This document shows, piece after piece, positions 56,058 to 64,000 of a stretch of 64,000 nucleotides of DNA (positions are counted from its first letter, which is position 1; every line of letters starts with the position of its first letter). The notes beneath the pieces were generated by a model. The model saw only the letters and a list, made by a program, of their open reading frames with translations. It had not been told where the DNA came from and ran no database searches. The position numbers and the translations under genes were made by a program. This DNA comes from Archivesica marissinica (lineage: Eukaryota > Mollusca > Bivalvia > Venerida > Vesicomyidae), in contig CM026390.1 of assembly GCA_014843695.1 (NCBI GenBank), positions 10,611,890 to 10,675,889 of the forward strand, in the 5' to 3' direction.

Positions 56058-59000
56058 ATGCAAGTTGCACAGAGAGAACCACGTGCAGTTGTATATTACA
56101 CGAGACAATTATATACAAGTTGCACATAGAGAACCACGTGCAGTTGTATATTACACGAGACAATTATATACAAGTTACACAGAGAGAACCACGTGCAGTT
56201 GTATATTACATGAGACAAGAATATACAAGTTGCACAGAGAGGACCACATGCAGTTGTATATTACGCGAGACAATTATATACTAGTTGCACAGAGAGAACC
56301 ACGTGCAGTTGTATATTACACGAGACAACTATATACAAGTTGCACAGAGAGAACCACGTGCAGTTGTATATTACACGAGACAGGTATATACAATTTGCAC
56401 AGAGAGAACCACGCGCAGTTGTATATTACACAAGACAATTATATACAAGTTGCACAGAGAGAACCACGTGCAGTTGTATATTACACGAGACAATTATATA
56501 CAAGTTGCACAGAGAGAACCACGTGCAGTTGTATATTACACAAGACAATTATATACAAGTTGCACAGAGAGAACCACGTGCAGTTGTATATTACACGAGA
56601 CAATTATATACAAGTTGCACAGAGAGAACCACGTGCAGTTGTATATTACACGAGACAAGTATATACAATTTGCACAGAGTGAACCACGTGCAGTTGTATA
56701 TTACACGAGACAAGTATATACAAGTTGCACAGAGAGAACCACGTGCAGTTGTATATTAAACGAGACAATTATATACAAGTTGCACAGAGAAAACCACGTG
56801 CAGTTGTATATTACACGAGTCAATTATATATACAAGTTGCACAGAGAGAGCCACGTGCAGTTATATATTACACGAGACAATTATATACAAGTTACACAGA
56901 GAGAACAGCGTGCAGTTGTATTTACACGGGACAATTATATACAAGTTGCACAGAGAGAACCACGTGCAGTTGTATATTACAGGAGACAATTATATACAAG
57001 TTACACAAAGAGAACAGCGTGCAGTTGTATATTACACGGGACAATTATATACAAGTTGCACAGAGAGAACCACGTGCAGTTGTATATTACACGAGTCAAA
57101 TATATATACAAGTTGCACAGAGAGAACCACGTGCAGTTCTATATTACACGAGATAATTATATTACAAGTTGCACAGAGAGAACCACGTGCAGTTGTATAT
57201 TACACGAGACAATTGCATATACAAGTTGCACAGAGAGAACCACGTGCAGTTGTATATTACACGAGACAATTATATACAAGTTGCACACAGAGATCCACGT
57301 GCAGTTGTATATTACACAAGACAAATATATACACAAGTTGCACACAGAGAGCCACGTGCAGTTGTATATTACACGAGACAAGTATATACAAGTTGCACAT
57401 AGAGAACCATGTGCAGTTGTATATTACACGATACAATTATATATGCAAGTTGCACAGAGAGAACCACAGGCAGTTGTATGTTACACGAGACAATTATATA
57501 CAAGTTGCACATAGAGAACCATGTGCAGTTGTATATTACATGAGACAATTATATATACAAGTTGCACAGTGAGAACCACGTGCAGTTGTATGTTACACGA
57601 GACAATGTTATATGCAAGTTGCACATAGAGAACCACGTGCAGTTGTATATTACACGAGACAATTATATATACAAGTTGCACAGAGAGAACCACATGCATT
57701 TGTGTATTAAACGAGACAATTATATACAAGTTGCACAGAGAGAACCACGTGCAGTTGTATATTACACGAGACAATTATATACAAGTTGCACAGAGAGAAC
57801 CACGTGCAGTTGTATATTACACGAGAGAAGTATATACAAGTTGCACAGAGAGAACCACGTGCAGTTGTATATTACACGAGACAATTATATACAAGTTGCA
57901 CAGAGAGACCCACGTGCAGTTGTATATTACACGAGAGAAGTATATACAAGTTGCACAGAGAGAACCACGTGCAGTTGTATATATAATTGTCTCGTGTATA
58001 TGCAAGTCGCACAGAGAGAACCACGTGCAGTTGTATATTACACGACACAATTATATACAAGTTGCACAGAGAGAACCACGTTCAGTTGTATATTACATGA
58101 GATAAGAATATACAAGTTGAACAAAGAGGACAACATGCAGTTGTATATTATACGAGACAATTATATACAAGTAGCACAGAGAGAACCACGTGCAGTTGTA
58201 TATTACACGAGACAATTATATATACAAGTTGCACAGAGAGAACCATGTGTAGTTGTATATTACACGAGACAATTATATACAAGTTGCACAGAGAGAACCA
58301 CGTGCAGTTGTGTATTACACGAGACAATTATATATATAAGTTGCACAGAGAGAACCACGTGCAGTTGTATACTACACGAGACAATTATATATACAAGTTG
58401 CACATAGAGAACCACGTGCAGTTGTATTCTACACGAGACAATTATATATACAAGTTGCACATAGAGAACCACGTGCAGTTGTATACTACACGAGACAATT
58501 ATATATACAAGTTGCACATAGAGAACCACGTGCAGTTGTATATTGCACGAGACAATTATATACAAGTTGCACAGAGAGAACCACGTGCAGTTGTATATTA
58601 CACGAGTCAAATATATATACAAGTTGCACAGAGAGAACCACGTGCAGTTATATATTACACGAGACAATTATATTACAAGTTGCACAGAGAGAACCACGTG
58701 CAGTTGTATATTACACGAGACAATTATATATACAAGTTGCACATAGAGAACCACGTGCAGTTGTATATATAATTGTCTGTGTATATCAAGTTGCAAGATG
58801 ACCACGTGCAGTTGTATATTACACGACACAATTATATACAAGTTGCACAGAGAGAACCACGTGCAATTGTATATTACACGAGACAATTATATACAAGTTA
58901 CACAGAGAGAACCACGTGCAGTTGTATATTACATGAGACAGGAATATACAAGTTGCACAGAGAGGACCACATGCAGTTGTATATTACACGAGACAATTAT

Positions 59001-62000
59001 ATACAAGTTGCACAGAGAGAACCACGTGCAGTTGTATATTACACGAGACAATTATATACAAGTTGCACAGAGAAAACCACGTGCAGTTGTATATTACACG
59101 AGACAATTATATACAAGTTACACAGAGAGAACCACGTGCAGTTGTATATTAGATGAGACTAGAATATACAAGTTGCACAGAGAGGACCACATGCAGTTGT
59201 ATATTACGCGAGACAATTATATACAAGTTGCACAGAGAGAACCACGTGCAGTTGTATATTACACGAGACAATTATATACAAGTTGCACAGAGAGAACCAC
59301 GTGCAGTTGTATATTACACGAGACAAGTATATACAATTTGCACAGAGAGAACCACGTGCAGTTGTATATTACACGAGACAATTATATACAAGTTGCACAG
59401 AGAGAACCACGTGCAGTTGTATATTACACGAGACAATTATATACAAGTTGCACAGAGAGAACCACGTGCAGTTGTATATTACACGAGACAATTATATACA
59501 ATTTGTTTCAAGTTGCACAGAGAGAACCACGTGCAGTTGTATATTACACGAGACAATTATATACAAGTTGCACAGAGAGAACCACGTGCAGTTGTATATT
59601 ACACGAGACAATTATATATACAAGTTGCACAGAGAGAACCACGTGCAGTTGTATATTACACGAGACAATTATATACAAGTTACACAGAGAGAACAGCGTG
59701 CAGTTGTATATTACACGGGACAATTATATACAAGTTGCACAGAGAGAACCACGTGCAGTTGTATATTACACGAGACAATTATATACAAGTTGCACAGAGA
59801 GAACCACGTGCAGTTGTATATTACACGAGACAATTATATACAAGTTGCACAGAGAGAACCACGTGCAGTTGTATATTACACGAGACAATTATATTACAAG
59901 TTGCACAGAGAGAACCACGTGCAGTTGTATATTACACGAGACATTTATATACAGTTGCACAGAGAGATCCACGTGCAGTTGTATATTACACAAGACAAAT
60001 ATATACACAAGTTGCACAGAGAGAGCCACGTGCAGTTGTATATTACACGAGACAATTATATACAAGTTGCACATAGAGAACCACGTGCAGTTGTATATTA
60101 CACGATACAATTATATATACAAGTTGCACAGAGAGAACCACGTGCAGTTGTATGTTACACGAGACAATTATATATCAAGTTGCACATAGAGAACCACGTG
60201 CAGTTGTATATTACATGAGCCAATTATATATACAAGTTGCACAGTGAGAACCACGTGCAGTTGTATGTTACACGAGACAATTATATATACAAGTTGCACA
60301 GAGAGAACCACGTGCAGTTGTATGTTACACGAGACAATTATATATACAAGTTGCACATAGAGAACCACGTGCAGTTGTATATTGCACGAGACAATTATAT
60401 ACAAGTTGCACAGAGAGAACCACGTGCAGTTGTATATTACACGAGTCAAATATATATACAAGTTGCACAGAGAGAACCACGTGCAGTTATATATTACACG
60501 AGACAATTATATTACAAGTTGCACAGAGAGAACCACGTGCAGTTGTATATTACACGAGACAATTATATATACAAGTTGCACATAGAGAACCACGTGCAGT
60601 TGTATATTACACGAGACAATTATATATACAAGTTGCACAGAGAGAACCACATGCATGTGTGTATTAAACGAGACAATTATATACAGTTGCACAGAGAGAA
60701 CCACGTGCAGTTGTATATTACACGAGACAAGTATATACAAGTTGCACAGAGAGAACCACGTGCAGTTGTATATATAATTGTCTCGTGTATATGCAAGTTG
60801 CACAGAAAGAACCACGTGCAGTTGTATATTACACGACACAATTATATACAAGTTGCACAGAGAGAACCACGTCCAATTGTATATTACACGAGACAATTAT
60901 ATACAAGTTACACAGAGAGAACCACGTGCAGTTGTATATTACATGAGACAAGAATATACAAGTTGCACAGAGAGGACCACATGCAGTTGTATATTACGCG
61001 AGACAATTATATACTAGTTGCACAGAGAGAACCACGTGCAGTTGTATATTACACGAGACAACTATATACAAGTTGCACAGAGAGAACCACGTGCAGTTGT
61101 ATATTACACGAGACAGGTATATACAATTTGCACAGAGAGAACCACGTGCAGTTGTATATTACACAAGACAATAATATACAAGTTGCACAGAGAGAACCAC
61201 GTGCAGTTGTATATTACACGAGACAATTATATACAAGTTGCACAGAGAGAACCACGTGCAGTTGTATATTACACGAGACAAGTATATACAATTTGCACAG
61301 AGTGAACCACGTGCAGTTGTATATTACACGAGACAAGTATATACAAGTTGCACAGAGAGAACCACGTGCAGCTGTATATTACACGAGTCAATTATATATA
61401 CAAGTTGCACAGAGAGAGCCACGTGCAGTTATATATTACACGAGACAATTATATACAAGTTACACAGAGAGAACAGCGTGCAGTTGTATATTACACGGTA
61501 CAATTATATACAAGTTGCACAGAGAGAACCACGTGCAGTTGTATATTACAGGAGACAATTATATACAAGTTACACAGTGAGAACAGCGTGCAGTTGTATA
61601 TTACACGGGACAATTATATACAAGTTGCACAGAGAGAACCACGTGCAGTTGTATATTACACGAGTCAAATATATATACAAGTTGCACAGAGAGAACCACG
61701 TGCAGTTATATATTACACGAGACAATTATATTAAAAGTTGCACAGAGAGAACCACGTGCAGTTGTATATTACACGAGACAATTGCATATACAAGTTGCAC
61801 AGAGAGAACCACGTGCAGTTGTATATTACACGAGACAATTATATACAGTTGCACAGAGAGATCCACGTGCAGTTGTATATTACACAAGACAAATATATAC
61901 ACAAGTTGCACAGAGAGAGCCACGTGCAATTGTATATTACACGAGACAATTATATACAAGTTGCACATAGAGAACCACGTGCAGTTGTATATTACACGAG

Positions 62001-64000
62001 ACAGGTATATACAATTTTGCACAGAGAGAACCACGTGCAGTTGTATATTACACAAGACAATTATATACAAGTTGCACAGAGAGAACCACGTGCAGTTGTA
62101 TATTACAGGAGACAATTATATACAAGTTGCACAGAGAGAACCACGTGCAGTTGTATATTACACGAGACAAGTATATACAATTTGCACAGAGTGAACCAGG
62201 TGCAGTTGTATATTACACGAGACAAGTATATACAAGTTGCACAGAGAGAACCACGTGCAGCTGTATATTACACGAGACAATTATATACAAGTTGCACAGA
62301 GAAAACCATGTGCAGTTGTATATTACACGAGTCAATTATATATACAAGTTGCACAGAGAGAGCCACGTGCAGTTATATATTACACGAGACAATTATAAAC
62401 AAGTTACACAGAGAGAACAGCGTGCAGTTGTATATTACACGGGACAATTATATACAAGTTGCACAGAGAGAACCACGTGCAGTTGTATATTACAGGAGAC
62501 AATTATATACAAGATACACAGAGAGAACAGCGTGCAGTTGTATATTACACGGGACAATTATATACAAGTTGCACAGAGAGAACCACGTGCAGTTGTATAT
62601 TACACGAGTCAAATATATATACAAGTTGCACAGAGAGAACCACGTGCAGTTATATATTACACGAGACAATTATATTACAAGTTGCACAGAGAGAACCACG
62701 TGCAGTTGTATATTACACGAGACAATTGCATATACAAGTTGCACAGAGAGAACCACGTGCATTTGTATATTACACGAGACATTTATATACAGTTGCACAG
62801 AGAGATCCACGTGCAGTTGTATATTACACAAGACAAATATATACACAAGTTGCACAGAGAGAGCCACGTGCAGTTGTATATTACACGAGACAATTATATA
62901 CAAGTTGCACATAGAGAACCACGTGCAGTTGTATATTACACGATACAATTATATATACAAGTTGCACAGAGAGAACCACGTGCAGTTGTATGTTACACGA
63001 GACAATTATATACAAGTTGCACATAGAGAACCACGTGCAGTTGTATATTACATGAGCCAATTATATATACAAGTTGCACAGTGAGAACCACGTGCAGTTG
63101 TATGTTACACGAGACAATTATATATACAAGTTGCACAGAGAGAACCACGTGCAGTTGTATGTTACACGAGACAATTATATATACAAGTTGCACATAGAGA
63201 ACCACGTGCAGTTGTATATTGCACGAGACAATTATATACAAGTTGCACAGAGAGAACCACGTGCAGTTGTATATTACACGAGTCAAATATATATACAAGT
63301 TGAACAGAGAGAACCACGTGCAGTTATATATTACACGAGACAATTATATTACAAGTTGCACAGAGAGAACCACGTGCAGTTGTATATTACACGAGACAAT
63401 TATATATACAAGTTGCACATAGAGAACCACGTGCAGTTGTATATTACACGAGACAATTATATATACAAGTTGCACAGAGAGAACCACATGCATGTGTGTA
63501 TTAAACGAGACAATTATATACAGTTGCACAGAGAGAACCACGTGCAGTTGTATATTACACGAGACAAGTATATACAAGTTGCACAGAGAGAACCACGTGC
63601 AGTTGTATATATAATTGTCTCGTGTATATGCAAGTTGCACAGAAAGAACCACGTGCAGTTGTATATTACACGACACAATTATATACAAGTTGCACAGAGA
63701 GAACCACGTCCAATTGTATATTACACGAGACAATTATATACAAGTTACACAGAGAGAACCACGTGCATTTGTATATTACATGAGACAAGAATATACAAGT
63801 TGCACAGAGAGGACCACATGCAGTTGTATATTACGCGAGACAATTATATACTAGTTGCACAGAGAGAACCACGTGCAGTTGTATATTACACGAGACAACT
63901 ATATACAAGTTGCACAGAGAGAACCACGTGCAGTTGTATATTACACGAGACAGGTATATACAATTTGCACAGAGAGAACCACGTGCAGTTGTATATTACA
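56058..64000 (-). repeat. 55/57-bp minisatellite, inverted arm
   Basis: Same unit family as 48762-56057 but in the opposite orientation, running to the window edge and so incomplete. Higher-order structure is strong: a block of about 2837 bp is repeated (60778-63614 and from 63615). Each block is preceded by a short forward-oriented scar, TTGTCTCGTGTATATGCAAG, also seen at 56045 and 57987 and in a variant form at 58773. Confidence 0.97.

Noticed and set aside
48660..63854. Numerous HRENHVQLYITRDNYIQVAQ-type ORFs, some crossing the N gap
   Set aside because: Generated by the 55/57-bp minisatellite; frames rotate every unit and appear on both strands. Translations across N are meaningless.
7545..64000. 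Regular repeats considered as CRISPR arrays
   Set aside because: Units are directly abutting with no unique spacers, the genome is eukaryotic and no cas-like genes are present.

Overview
The window looks like nuclear DNA from a metazoan, most likely a bivalve mollusc. It is AT-rich, has phase-consistent spliceosomal introns, several tRNA-derived SINE families, decayed non-LTR retrotransposons, a Harbinger-like transposase fragment and a TTAA-flanked piggyBac-like MITE. The only host gene I can support is a six-exon NXPE-family gene on the + strand (782-40180). The species call is inference from the repeat types; no species marker was identified.

Layout. Positions 1-454 hold a LINE ORF1 fragment (- strand). 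The NXPE exons lie at 770-885 (start codon at 782), 7378-7568, 10434-10711, 13236-13501, 24856-25031 and 39519-40180. All five junctions match in phase and the joined frame is 558 codons plus a stop. Intron 1 is a graveyard of LINE pieces, a long ACAT/ACGC microsatellite and a truncated HARBI1-like transposase. Intron 2 carries 54-bp and 44-bp minisatellites and two SINEs. Intron 3 has a mixed 20/27-bp minisatellite, a piggyBac-type MITE and a SINE. Intron 4 is about three quarters a single 42-bp minisatellite (14424-23087, about 206 copies). Intron 5 is over 90% a 24-bp minisatellite (26129-39493, about 555 copies) that ends about 25 bp before exon 6.

Downstream of the gene are SINEs (41.0-42.3 kb), a second and unrelated 42-bp minisatellite (42485-44549, 49 copies), a nearly full-length but frameshifted CR1/Jockey-like LINE ORF2 on the - strand (45166-48392), and a 55/57-bp minisatellite filling 48762-64000. 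That last array contains a 1000-N assembly gap (53211-54210) and flips orientation near 56058, so the two halves form a long inverted repeat.

Roughly 41-42 kb of the 64 kb is minisatellite, in seven unrelated unit families. The very long open reading frames inside the arrays (for example 14456-20125) follow from unit lengths divisible by three and are not genes. Nothing here forms an operon. The biological interest is the NXPE gene and how tandem repeats have filled its introns, including one minisatellite apparently seeded from the exon 2 splice-donor region.
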